Source: Nemertoderma westbladi
Taxonomy: Eukaryota; Xenacoelomorpha; Nemertodermatida; Nemertodermatidae
Reading direction: 5' to 3'
DNA: 34,507 bases
Assembly: GCA_032718475.1 (NCBI GenBank)
Contig: JAUCBJ010008170.1
Coordinates: forward strand, 1-34,507
Under the pieces are notes generated by a model. The model saw only the letters and a list, made by a program, of their open reading frames with translations. It made no database searches and was not told where the DNA came from. The position numbers and the translations under genes are program-made. Positions 1 to 9,637 of this stretch are shown piece by piece (positions within the stretch are counted from its first letter, which is position 1; each line of letters starts with the position of its first letter).

Positions 1-2
1 AT

Positions 3-602
3 GGGCCATCATGGTCATGGGTAGTTATTCAGCGGCGCATCAATGGAGATACAGACTTCCAACTAGTCTGGGAAGACTACAAGAATGGATTTGGAAACCT
101 CAGCACCAATTTTTGGCTAGGTCTCGACAGCATCCATAATCTCACCAAGGATGGAGTCACGTTTAGAGTAGAAGTTTGTGATGAAAATGGAGGATATATG
201 AAAGCAATATATTCCTACTTTCAAGTAGGTGGGAGTGAGACCGACTATGCGTTGACTGCTTCTGGATATAACGATACAGATGACCCGACTTACCAATATG
301 ATGCTCTAACATATGTAAATGCAAATTATCCAAATCGCATCTTGGATGGAAAGAAATTCACAACGAAGGATAATGATAATGACGACTTTCCTCAGGGTAA
401 TTGCGCTATCCGTCATACTGGAGGAGGTTGGTGGTTTAGACAATGTGGTTATGCATCATTGAATGGTGGATATGAATTACCTGTGAATACCCATGGTTCG
501 CAATCGATTCAGTGGCTGCCTTTCACAAATTCTGGACTTAAAACAGAAATGAAAATCCTAGTTCAAGGTATGTCCAACATGCAAGTAGCTAGCCCCACCT
601 GA
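3..602 (+). CDS. Fibrinogen-related domain (FReD) protein, 3' terminal exon (5' end outside window)
   Basis: The frame is open from the window edge (base 3) to a TGA at 600-602, about 199 codons. It reads as most of a fibrinogen C-terminal globular domain: WVVIQRR near the start, a DFQLVWEDYKNGFG stretch, FWLGLDSIHNLT, then the calcium-site segment DNDNDD followed by QGNCA, and GGWWFRQC..LNGGYE, with LKTEMKI near the end. The two cysteines of NCA and RQC are the usual last disulfide of the fold. FReD proteins are secreted recognition or adhesion molecules (ficolin, tachylectin, tenascin and angiopoietin families); the ligand cannot be told from this part. The domain's first segment, with its first disulfide, and the signal peptide lie upstream of the window. 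The first ATG in frame (198) is internal and is not the start. The stop closes the gene, so the EGF exons downstream belong to a different transcript. I am very sure of the domain and unsure of the exact exon boundary. Confidence 0.9.
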   Translation, partial: GPSWSWVVIQRRINGDTDFQLVWEDYKNGFGNLSTNFWLGLDSIHNLTKDGVTFRVEVCDENGGYMKAIYSYFQVGGSETDYALTASGYNDTDDPTYQYDALTYVNANYPNRILDGKKFTTKDNDNDDFPQGNCAIRHTGGGWWFRQCGYASLNGGYELPVNTHGSQSIQWLPFTNSGLKTEMKILVQGMSNMQVASPT

Positions 603-612
603 CTACTCTCAT

Positions 613-901
613 CTAAGTAATAAATTTTATAAAAATAAAATGGTTTCGGAGATTTAAACACTGAACCCTGGGATTCGTGATTCTCCTCATCAGCAGTGTG
701 CCACGAACCCCACCCCTAACCTAACAAAACTGCACCACTAAATTAAGACAATGACCAATAAATTAGAAATCCTACCGTACCTCCCCCCCCCCGAGTTGAA
801 ACGGGGTTCGTGGCACACTGCTAATGAGGAGAACCACGAATCCCAGGGTTCAGTGTTTAAATCTCCGAAACACTTTTATTTTTATAAAATTTATTACTTA
901 G
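613..901. repeat. Long inverted repeat (two ~99-bp arms, ~91-bp loop)
   Basis: Bases 613-711 and 803-901 are reverse complements of each other with only a few mismatches (for example CATCAGCAG against CTGCTAATG). The outer ends are CTAAGTAATAAATTT and its complement; the inner ends are CGAACCCC and GGGGTTCG. The loop holds a C10 run. No ORF lies inside. It looks like a small foldback or MITE-type element or a local inverted duplication. It starts 11 bases after the FReD stop, so it would be the 3' UTR of any transcript that passes the AATAAA at 619. Confidence 0.85.
619..624 (+). promoter_or_regulatory. Possible polyadenylation hexamer of the FReD gene
   Basis: AATAAA lies 17 bases after the FReD stop codon. 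It sits inside the left arm of the long inverted repeat, so a transcript ending just downstream would carry only one arm, while a read-through transcript would carry the full hairpin. Sequence match only. Confidence 0.35.
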
Positions 902-902
902 A

Positions 903-2260
903 CTTACCTTTTCGGCGGTCCTATATTTTTCTTAATTTATGGGATAGCCTATTAGTGCAATACTTATTGGTACCTGTAGTTACTGTATGGTTTGGTGCCG
1001 TTTTCCTTGTGGTAGTTGGGTTGGGAGCACTACAATCGATTTGGTATTTCATTTTTTAATAGGCCTTAATGCCTGAGTACTAACAGTGGCCCAAGTGGCC
1101 CTAAATGCTCGGTAGTATCTGAGGGAATAAGACACCATTTCCTATTTTATTGTTTTCATAAGAATAGGCTTTGGTTTAGAGATAGTGAGGAAAGTTCTTT
1201 GAAACCATTATAGAATTTATTTTGCGTGATAACAATTTCAAGAATCAGAGGTTGATATTTCCGTGGATGATATTAACGTAAACATGGATTTACTTTCAGT
1301 AGATTGCATCAAGAACCTTACGGTTTACTACCATAAGAAACCATGTGATATTATTGACTCTTGTGTTTTGGTTCTAGAGGTGTATCTTGAAAGCGATATT
1401 ATGCTGTGACGCCGAAGAGAACAGAGCAATTTAAACCCTAATATTATCTCCATGGCGAGAAGGGATGTATTTTCGTGGTGTGGGTAATTACATAGTTTGA
1501 CACTACCCAGTAGTGGTTGGTTGGTTGGTTACTGCTAGCCACAAGTTGGATTAATTCTAAAGTTTCTTCTTGGATTTTAAATGCTGTTAGTGAGGTATGG
1601 AATAAATTACAAATTAAGGATCCTGTAGGTGGGGGTGGGTGTGTGGCATGTGGATTTATGTGTAAGATTTGGACTGATGCCAATGACATTGCCAAGTCAG
1701 AGATATTGAAAGTGGATGGAGATATCATTGATGATGCAGCATGGATTAGAAAGAAAACCGAATTAAAGTAGCATATTGAATATTAATGTCTACGAGTTAA
1801 ACGCGATCCTAGGTGTGAAATGTGAATAATGCGGATTCGGTAATAGCTGGTGGTTGGGTAAATAACACAATTAATAATTACACGATAATCCACATTAGTA
1901 GTCTTTACGACCATATTGTAAATCGTCGATTAGAGGTGTTGCAAGAGGTGGTAATATTATACAAACTGTCATTCAGTGTTGTTTGGAATTATCAAGGATG
2001 GCGCAAAAAATGGATAAGTATTGCATGTGGTAATTGTTCTCCCGTTATTGGTGCTGTTATCCAAAATTGTTCCAAATTGACTTGTTGCGGAATCTCAATG
2101 GAAAGAATACAAATATTACAAAATGAGGAGAAAAATACAGTTCAATTGATGTCTGTCAATGTCCCATTAATGTATAAATCAGCAAAAGGCTAGTTACTAA
2201 ACAATAACGAGACTATGTGGAGAAAGTTGAAAGTACCGCCCGATGGCATCATTGTGTGCC
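903..2260. other. Unrecognised AT-rich stretch
   Basis: Two short open frames on the + strand (1517-1771 and 1822-2193) lack similarity I recognise and lack splice or codon support. Stops interrupt every frame I followed. Because an integrase-like patch follows directly, part of this could be older retroelement pol or gag sequence, but I cannot show it. It could also hold small 5' exons of the EGF gene that I fail to see. Confidence 0.4.
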
Positions 2261-2264
2261 AATA

Positions 2265-2515
2265 TTACCAAATATCTTAATTACCGAAGCTGTCATGAAT
2301 GTTCATTTGCCATATGGGCACCCTTGAAACAACTAGAGAAATTTTACGCAGACAATGTTATTTTCCAGAAATGTTTGTTAAAATGTAATGTATGTCATCA
2401 AGAAATTTGAGCAATGCGCTCTGGCCAATCCAATTGTTCCAGTTACTAGCGTCCCAAACACTCAATTAGTTATACCTGATAGACTTTGGCAAGTCGTACA
2501 TATGTATACTTAAGA
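2265..2515 (+). pseudogene. Decayed retroelement integrase zinc-binding (HHCC) fragment
   Basis: Read across three frames, this patch gives the pieces NVHLPYGHP, then ETTREILRRQCYFPEMFVKM, then CNVCHQE, followed by a Pro-spaced stretch ending RLWQVVHMY. The order His..His, a Thr/Arg-rich helix with a YFP turn, and CxxC is that of the N-terminal zinc domain of LTR-retroelement integrases, with the usual proline-rich linker after it. At least two frameshifts and several stops show it is dead. It lies just upstream of the first EGF acceptor, so it is intronic or intergenic debris. Which LTR family it belongs to cannot be decided. Confidence 0.5.
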
Positions 2516-2623
2516 TATCGGGAGATACAGAGTACAATGGTTTGATAGTTGTATTCGATGTTCTTTTTTAATTTAAAATTTGTGAATTCAAAAATTAATA
2601 AATTCCCATATTTTGCTCTTCAG

Positions 2624-2746
2624 ATATTGATGAATGCTCTACCGATACTGATAATTGCCACAGTAGTGCCAGCTGCACAAACAATGTTGGTAGTTTCATA
2701 TGTGCATGCAATTCAGGCTATTCTGGCAATGGTGTTTCCTGCGATG
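2624..2746 (+). CDS. cbEGF exon 1 (type A)
   Basis: The first visible exon of the EGF-repeat gene. It is preceded by a CTCTTCAG acceptor and followed by a GTAAGT donor, is 123 nt long, and is phase 1 at both ends, so one exon adds exactly one domain. The real frame begins at 2626 (the first codon is split: G from the previous exon + AT). It encodes DIDEC, then NC, SC, FIC, AC and SC: six cysteines in EGF spacing. DIDEC is the calcium-binding start, and CTNNVGSFICAC fits the Asx-hydroxylation pattern C-x-[DN]-x4-[FY]-x-C-x-C. Such domains form rod-like calcium-stiffened arrays in extracellular or membrane proteins. Domain end is SCDG. Upstream exons of this gene are not visible. Confidence 0.9.
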
Positions 2747-2881
2747 GTAAGTAAATTTCACATCGACTCTTTAACTGTAGAATATTATACAAAATTATAC
2801 ATGCCATGCATGGCATTGGTTTTGTTTAAATATTATTTTGTGATTTAATAATTTAATATATCCTTATATTTTGTTCTTCAG

Positions 2882-3004
2882 ATATTGATGAATGCTCTAC
2901 CGATACTGATAATTGCCACAGTAGTGCTAGCTGCACAAACAATGATGGTAGTTTCACATGTGCATGCAATTCAGGCTATTCTGGCAATGGTGTTTCCTGC
3001 AATG
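2882..3004 (+). CDS. cbEGF exon 2 (type B)
   Basis: 123-nt exon, phase 1-1, between a GTTCTTCAG acceptor and a GTATGC donor. It has the same six cysteines and DIDEC start as exon 1, but with NDGSFTC in place of NVGSFIC. I call this type B; exons 2, 4, 11 and 12 share it. Domain end is SCN+G. The intron before it is 135 nt; the intron after it contains the TIR element and the inserted LTR remnant. Confidence 0.9.
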
Positions 3005-3080
3005 GTATGCAAATTTTTAATACATTTCAAATACAATTAAGCCTTACAAGCCCAAGGCCTTTTCTACTCCTGAAAAGCCC

Positions 3081-3122
3081 AGGGGTGGGGGGGGGGGGGG
3101 GGGTGGTGGTGGGGGGGGGGGG
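3081..3122 (+). repeat. G-rich homopolymer tract
   Basis: Near-continuous G with T interruptions, ending in (GGT)n and a further G run. It lies just inside the TIR of the intronic element and could form G-quadruplexes on the + strand. Its length is likely unstable and error-prone in the assembly. Confidence 0.85.
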
Positions 3123-3297
3123 TGGATTCCACCCTTTCTACTGATCACGGCTATTTGTAAATGGATTTTTTTGAAATTTGATGGAAACCAACACATACAT
3201 AATACAAACTCAAAACAAAACAAAAAATTTGAAAATCACTGTAGTGACACCGTGTTGGCACTTTTCGCACAGTGTACCAAAGAAAATTTGTACCATG

Positions 3298-3629
3298 TGT
3301 TAAGCGATCAGAGGACGTTTCTCCTTACTGATAAGCAGTCTAACTTGGTCCGATGCAATCTCTCAATTTGAATGCAAGCAGAACCTTCAGAACCGTCTGC
3401 TAAGAATATTTTACTATTACGAACTATACGGTTCTGACAATCACTCGCTCCTTTCTCTGTTGATTTCTCAACAGAGAGCTAACTGTTCGAATCTATAAGC
3501 CAAAACAGCGGCAACCAAAACAATAAATCTGAAATGGTTCCCTAAGCTACTTAATATGAGTGCGGGTGGTCTAGCACTCGGCGTTCACTTATCACAGAGA
3601 AACACTGGAAGTTATCGGGCGGAATTATC
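3298..3629 (-). repeat. 3' LTR remnant of the minus-strand LTR element
   Basis: 332 bp matching 5269-5599 closely; it includes GGATTATTT-free, mostly unique LTR sequence with the inverted pair TCTCTGTTGA..TCAACAGAGA shared by both copies. On the minus strand its end is TTAACA. The inner side (3630-3645, complement GGAAGAGACTCAAG) is purine-rich and may be what is left of a polypurine tract or of gag. Confidence 0.65.
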
Positions 3630-4389
3630 TTGAGTCTCTTCCAGCTCCACTAGGTTCCTTAATTCCGCATCACCAATTCCAATTTTCCGTCCTAACTCGT
3701 CGAAATTGCTCTGACAATGCGCGGTGTTCCAATAAGGTAGCTAGAGCCTTATCGTATATCTTCGTCGCTATGTCACCCAACTGGGACTCTACTGCTCTCT
3801 TCGCTAAGACCGCGAGCTCCTAAGTCTGCTTAAACAGTGCTGAGTTATAGCCATTTCTGAGTTCCACTAACCCTTCCCTTCTGATGCTACCGGAGTCGGC
3901 TAGCATCTTCCTTACCTTGTCCTTCGTCTGGGTTATATGTCTGGCATGCGCGCGGAGTTTCTTCTTTATCGCGATGTCTATCTCCTTTACGCTTACCTGA
4001 CTCACACTCAGTGGACGTGAGGGATTATTACGGGAACTACGGGTGCTCCTCACTGCCACTGGAACCACGGCACTGACCATACCCACAGGTTTGGAAACCG
4101 GGCTCTGGGCTCTCGCTCCTGCTAAACTACCTTCCCTATCACTCACCTCTGGCCGGGCTGCTGTGCAATCCTTCCTTACAGTAGCGGTAGGGGACCCTAA
4201 TAAAATTACTTCACCTTGGTCTTCTTCGCTAATCACTCTCTCGTCCTCCTGTTCACTTACGTCAGTTTCACTCGCTGCATTGTCATAGTCGGCATTGTCG
4301 TCAACAGTTATGTTGACACTATCATCAGTCGGCGGTCCAGCCGCCGTCTCATAGCTGTCCTCTAGTGCCTCCTTCTCTGAGACACTCAT
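3630..4389 (-). pseudogene. Gag-like N-terminal fragment of the minus-strand LTR element
   Basis: It starts with ATG at 4389. The first ~115 residues are acidic and low-complexity (rich in D, E, S and T); from about residue 130 a basic helical stretch begins (EIDIAIKKKLRAHARH) and continues as a likely coiled coil. A TAG at 3820-3822 interrupts it, yet the same frame stays open and helix-like for about 50 more codons to a TGA, after which a shifted frame continues to the LTR junction at 3629. This is the pattern expected of an LTR-element gag that has collected a stop and a frameshift. No nucleocapsid, protease or polymerase remains. Assignment to BEL/Pao is only a guess from the layout (acidic head, then coiled coil). 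Confidence 0.5.
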
Positions 4390-5268
4390 TGTTTAAAGTA
4401 TTTAAATTTTTTGCCTTCCGGCTAAAATCTCGCAAAATATCGACATATATTAATTTAATCGAAATTTCGATTAAATTATTTGTCAAAATAATTTATTTGG
4501 TCTCAAAATATCAAAATACGAAAATAAATTCGCAATATAATATTGTGAATTTAATTGTATATAGTTAAAGTAAATACCGGTATAATATTTAAACAAAATG
4601 TGCTCTATAGCTATTATACAGCATGTAAATACCGGTATGACACGAAAATATTTTCTGAATCTAATTCAAAAAATTCAAAAAAAATCAATTTGTCACCCAA
4701 AGTATTTCTAAATTTATATATAGCTCAAATTAGCGTGATTTTACCTTTAAATGTTATATATGTATCCACTGGCGCGTGGCTATACCTTCAGGATGCCACA
4801 CTCTCTCTCTCTCCGACTGAGCGATCCAAAACACCATGGCCTGCTAAACCTAACTATCCTAACTAATAAACTGAGTTCAGTTTCGCAGTTAAACAACCAG
4901 CAATTTTTTACTGCTTCCACAAATACAACGGTACCAACAGTACAACTAACCTTGTTTGCTGTGAGATTCCACGTCTGCATCCTAGGTTTCAGTCTCATCG
5001 CTGATTGCAAACCGAACCTGTAGGCCCACACAATCCCCAGGATCAGAAGTTCCATCTCGCCATGTATCTCCAGATGGTATAAAATAATTAGGCGTTTATC
5101 CAACATACCGGTACAAAAACTCTAAATTGTATTATATAAATTTTGGCCGAAACTGAATTCTCAGAAACCTAGCTATAATTTTAAACTTACTAATTTTTAC
5201 ACTACCCTAACGGCCCAATAAATTACTGTATTTCAAATGATTAGTGAACAAATAATAATACTCGTTAC
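4390..5268 (-). other. Leader region of the minus-strand LTR element
   Basis: AT-rich, no supported gene. The 108-codon minus frame at 4780-5106 has no recognisable features. No obvious tRNA primer-binding site (TGG..) follows the LTR edge at 5268. ACCGGTAT-type motifs recur (4577, 4631, 5107). Confidence 0.35.
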
Positions 5269-7270
5269 TGTTAAGCGATCAGAGGACGTTACTCCTTACT
5301 GATAAGCGGTTTAACTTGGTCCGACACAATCTCTCAATTGGAACGCAAGCAGAACCTTCAGAACCGTCTGCTAAGAATCTTTTACTATTGCCAACTATAC
5401 GGTTCTGACAATCACTCGCTCCTTTCTCTGTTGATTTCTCAACAGAGAGCTAACTGTTCGTATCTATAAGCCAAAACAGCAGCAACCAAAACAATAAATC
5501 TGAAATGGCTCCCTAAGCTACTTAATATGAGTGCGGGTGGTCTAGCACTCAGCGTTCACTTATCACAGAGAAACACTGGAAGTTATCGGGTGGAATTATG
5601 TCGAATGTGAGAATATTTTAATATTATAATAGGATAGGCTATTTATTTGTCCTAATGTCAAACTTGGCCTTACGCTGGCTTTAGACCAGCAAATTACTAC
5701 TGCATATACTAGCTACCACTGTCAGCCTGCTGACCCACTATTTTCAAATAACCGCCTAGCGTTGAATATTCTACAGTAATTCTAAAAGTAATTTACCCAA
5801 ACTATTCTCCGCTATGCAGCGTACAGGTTCTTAATTTTATTCTAACATACTAAATTAATTACAGTGTCATAAAATACGAATTTGCGTACTAATTACTAAG
5901 TATTCCAGAATACGTATTACTAATTGTTACGTTACTGAGTTATACTAGCAACAGCCTAAATACTGTATTATTTTGACATAACAGCGATTAATAAGCATAA
6001 ACTAAGAAATAGAAAACAATCAAGAAAGGTAGCGCCTATCTAAACATTTACATTCAAGCATCAGGCACTCTTCAGCAACACAACACAAAATAGCGTTAGC
6101 AACAGAGCTGGTAGTGTTACTGACAGCGCTAGTAGCGCTAGTCAGCTAGTGTCAACTAGTGTGCTAGTGTAACGAGTAAGGGCCACCCAAAGCCACACAC
6201 AGTCCTCCTAACTAAACCCGCTATTTCTACCCTGGTACTGCAAAGTTCAGACGAAATCTTGATCGTCAGCCCCCAAATACTGTAGTGAAGACCGGTCCCC
6301 GGTCCTTAATTGATTAGCCCGACCGCAACTGCTAGCCCCCCGCCAGCGTTGCCCCACATTGGATCCTCCACTCCTCCTTCCGTCGCTTCCACGGTGCGCC
6401 CGCTATGCCTACCGGTACCCTTAGCCCTTCATGCTAAAGCAAATAGTTACCGTATCGGCGCATGCGTTTACAAACAGTCTGACAGTTGAAAAGGAAAATC
6501 CTCGTAAGGATTTACTACATCTCAATCACAAAGATTCAAGAAATCAAGAGTCAATGCAAGAAGTCATTATTCGAAGTTGTAATCAAAGAAGTAACAGTAG
6601 AAATCAGCATTAACAATTTGCAGAATTAGCAGAATCAACAAGCAAGAAGAATAAAAACATTTAAATCAAACTAACACGTGCAGTACCGCTGTACCGGTGT
6701 ACTAACACACTGAACACTGAAAAAGGTACACTGAGTAAAATATGGGTATGACGCAATGATTATATCATTGGTCCAACAAAATCTACTACCATTAGACCAA
6801 CCTAAAATAGCTAGGCCAATGAGAGAGCTGGATTGTGATCCTTGCTTCCCTCATTTCTCAAATTATTACCATATATGGTAATGAATCATTCTCGATGGGC
6901 TTATAGGTTTATGGCTGTAGCATTAATTTCGCGATTATTAAAGTACATTTAGCACAAATTTAGTACAACGCCAGTTTGTAGAGGAATATAAAATAAATGA
7001 GTACAAATATGCATTAGGTTCGGTCAATATCAATAAACGGCAAATTCATATTAAAGTTTTATGAAAGTTTGCCACCACAAATGTATTTGCTAAGGTTTTA
7101 TTATAAAATTACATACGCAAGACTACATACTGTACAAAATCGGATGAATAATATAACTCGTGTACTTTATTTCCCCTATCTAACGACGGCTGTACATCAA
7201 TACGACTTATCTAAATTACTCAATACTGTATGATGGGCTGTTTTAGTACACAGCGCCATATATCGTAAAA
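5269..7270 (-). repeat. Putative 5' LTR of the minus-strand element (2.0 kb)
   Basis: The left 331 bp (5269-5599) match the 3' LTR remnant. The remaining 5600-7270 has no second copy in the window and no supported ORF. A GCTAGT/GTGCTAGT-rich patch lies at 6100-6170. The reading as one long LTR rests on the CCATG duplication at its outer edge and on the paralogous empty site. Confidence 0.45.
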
Positions 7271-8385
7271 CCATGCTTATTGCGGCTCTATATGTTTGAA
7301 TGTTTTTTGAAAATTGGTCAAACCGTACAGAAACATATTACAAAAATGGATCTGAAGAAAATTCCTGAAAGATTTGTCGGATTGACAATAATAGCACAGC
7401 ATATTTTTTGAAAATTTTTCGAAAAATCTAATTATTTACATGCAAATACACTTTTGTATAGAATACAACCATGCTGATTCGAAAATCCGACAACCATGCT
7501 GATTCGAAAATCCGTTGTCTATTTTTTAACTGCAATTCAAGTTTTTCCGCAATTGCGAAGTCAATTTTTTCGAATTTGACTACTTGCACTATTTGAGCTA
7601 TTGCGGTACTTCTTAAAAATTTAGAATTTTGAAACAGAATTATACACAATCTTGTTATAAATGTATTCAGCGTTCAAAATAACCCAATATCACCGATATA
7701 TATCGATGATTTTCGCTTGTAGACAGCATTGGATATAAGTTAACTGAAACAAGTAGTTTATTTGAAAATTATATATTTGAAAAGTTCTAGTAGGTGAACT
7801 TTTCATTTTCGAGCAATTTTGGGTAACTACAGCGTCTTATAATTGTCACCAATGAAATCAGCACATACGAAAACCTCAGTATGGGTGAGGATATTGACGT
7901 TGTATCCTATTTCAAAATTTGAAATTTCATACTACTTGCACTTTTAGTGCTCTTGTGGTACATTTCAAATTTGCGAAAATTACACGAAATTTTACCCATA
8001 ATTGTTTTCAATGTTTTCGGTGTTCCAAATAACCGAATTTTGACGATTTATTTCACTATACAGTGAAGTTACCCCAAAGAAACTGAAATGTGAAATTTCA
8101 GTGTTGAAAAGTGCAGACATAGGTGTCACAGCTTCCTTTTATCTCGTAAACTGCAGGTCGTATGAACTTCTAGTTTTTTTTCATAATGATCCCTGATAAA
8201 TTTGAGGAAATTACAGGGAATTTTGAGATCCCTTGATCGATCATCTCTATAGAATCTAAAAAAACAACAGAGGGGGGTGGATTCCACCCCACCATGGGCT
8301 TTTCAGGGTTACTACAATTTTGACATTGTCTTATTAACTTAACCTATTAACCATACCCATGCCATTCCCATATTTTGATCTTCAG

Positions 8386-8508
8386 ATATTGATGAATGTT
8401 CTACCGATACTGATAATTGCCACAGTAGTGCCAGCTGCACAAACAATGTTGGTAGTTTCATATGTGCATGCAATTCAGGCTATTCTGGCAATGGTGTTTC
8501 CTGCGAAG
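8386..8508 (+). CDS. cbEGF exon 3 (type A)
   Basis: 123 nt, phase 1-1, GATCTTCAG acceptor and GTAAGT donor. It encodes DIDEC..NVGSFICAC and ends SCE+G; paralogue of exon 1 in the duplicated block. The GAA codon before the donor, in place of GAT, is shared with exon 10. Confidence 0.9.
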
Positions 8509-8641
8509 GTAAGTAAATTTCACATTGACTCTTTAACTGTAGAATATTATACAAAATTATACATGCCATGCATGGCATTGGTTTTGTTTAAATATTATTT
8601 TGTGATTTAATAATTTAATATCCTCATATTTTGGTCTTCAG

Positions 8642-8764
8642 ATATTGATGAATGCTCTACCGATACTGATAATTGCCACAGTAGTGCCAGCTGCACAAAC
8701 AATGATGGCAGTTTCACATGTGCATGCAATTCAGGCTATTCTGGCAATGGTGTTTCCTGCAATG
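8642..8764 (+). CDS. cbEGF exon 4 (type B)
   Basis: 123 nt, phase 1-1, GGTCTTCAG acceptor and GTATGC donor. It encodes DIDEC..NDGSFTCAC and ends SCN+G; paralogue of exon 2, and like it followed by the G-run and TIR element. Intron 3-4 is 133 nt. Confidence 0.9.
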
Positions 8765-9512
8765 GTATGCAAATTTCTAATACATTTCAAATACAATTAA
8801 CCCTTACAAGCCCAAGGCCATTTCTACTCCTGAAAAGCCCGGGGGGGGGGGAGGGGGGTTGATTCCACCCCCCCTACTGATCACGGCTATTTGTAAATGG
8901 ATTTTTTTGAAATTTGATGGAAACCTGCACATGCATATTACAAACTCAAAACCAAAAAAAAAATTTGAAAATCACTGTAGTGACACCGTGTTGGCACTTT
9001 TCGCACAGTGTACCAAAAAAAATTTGTACCATGCTTAATGCTTATTGCGGCTCTATATGTTTGAATGTTTTTTGAAAATTGGTCAAACCGTACACAAACA
9101 TATAACAAATATGGATCTGAAGAAAATTCCTGAAAGATTTGTCGGATTGACACTAATAGCACATTTAGTGGTGCTAAAAAATTTCATTGCATGCATATTT
9201 TTTGAAAATTTTTCGAAAAATCTAATTATTTACATGCAAATACACTTTTGTATACAATACAACCATGCTGATTCGAAAATCCGTTGTCTATTTTTTCACT
9301 GCAATTCAAGTTTTTCCGCAATTGCGAAGTCAATTCTTTCGAATTTGACTACTTGCACTATTTGTGCCATTGTGGTACTTCTTAAAAATTTAGAATTTTG
9401 AAACAGAATTATACACAATCTTGTTATAAATGGATTCAGCGTTCAAAATAACCCAATATCACCGATATACATCCGTGATTTTCGCTTTTAGACGGCATTG
9501 GATATAAGTTAA

Positions 9513-9576
9513 CTGAAACAAGTAGTTTATTTGAAAATTATATATATATAATTTTCAAATAAACTACTTGTTTCAG
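9513..9576. repeat. Perfect 64-bp palindrome
   Basis: Two 32-base arms are exact reverse complements, centred on a TATATATATA core, from CTGAAACAAG to CTTGTTTCAG. The paralogous sequence in copy 1 (~7743-7772) has only the left arm, so the right arm is a new inverted copy. Confidence 0.95.
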
Positions 9577-9579
9577 TAC

Positions 9580-9637
9580 AAAGCTCACCTACTAGATCTT
9601 TTCAAATATATTTGAAAAGATCTAGTAGGTGAGCTTT
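9580..9637. repeat. Perfect 58-bp palindrome
   Basis: Two 29-base arms, from AAAGCTCACC to GGTGAGCTTT, centred on CAAATATATTTG and only 3 bases after the previous palindrome. Copy 1 (~7774-7802) carries only the right arm. Confidence 0.95.

Larger units (their letters stand above)
3298..7270 (-). mobile_element. Internally deleted LTR retroelement (minus strand) with 5-bp target duplication
   Basis: CCATG occurs immediately before (3293-3297) and after (7271-7275) this block. The paralogous copy of the host sequence at ~9030-9045 lacks it, so the insertion is bounded by comparison. Inside, 3298-3629 and 5269-5599 are direct repeats with few differences. Read on the minus strand, 7270 to 5269 would be a ~2-kb 5' LTR ending CTTAACA, 5268-4390 a leader, 4389-3630 the start of gag, and 3629-3298 the surviving last 332 bp of the 3' LTR. 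The rest of the internal region and the U3 side of the 3' LTR would have been lost in one deletion. The outer end at 7270 lacks the usual TG, which weakens the model. The alternative is a 2.3-kb element (3298-5599) with 332-bp LTRs next to an unrelated segment. Confidence 0.6.
3069..8307. mobile_element. Non-autonomous TIR element, copy 1 (interrupted by an LTR element)
   Basis: The left end CCTGAAAAGCCC at 3069 is matched by its inverse GGGCTTTTCAGG ending at 8307. Inside both ends lie G-rich blocks and a GGTGGATTCCACC quasi-palindrome, so the terminal inverted repeat extends to ~45 bp imperfectly. The inside is AT-rich without a convincing gene. About 3,978 bp of the span is the later LTR insertion (3298-7270 plus duplicated CCATG); without it the element is ~1.26 kb. 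No clear target-site duplication was found. It sits in the intron between cbEGF exons 2 and 3. Confidence 0.6.

Noticed and set aside
1517-2193. Two + strand ORFs of 84 and 123 codons
   Set aside because: No domain, the first begins in a TTGG repeat, and stops separate them; possible retroelement debris but not a gene I can defend.
4780-5106. 108-codon minus-strand ORF in the LTR-element leader
   Set aside because: No motif, no conservation partner, and it contains a CT-repeat-derived RRERE end; it cannot be supported.
3298-5599. A complete 2.3-kb LTR element with 332-bp LTRs
   Set aside because: Not excluded, but the CCATG duplication and the paralogous empty site put the far insertion edge at 7270, so I prefer the deleted long-LTR model.
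9045-9401. 118-codon ORF inside the TIR element
   Set aside because: The paralogous copy at 7281-7640 breaks the frame; AT-rich with no recognisable domain.
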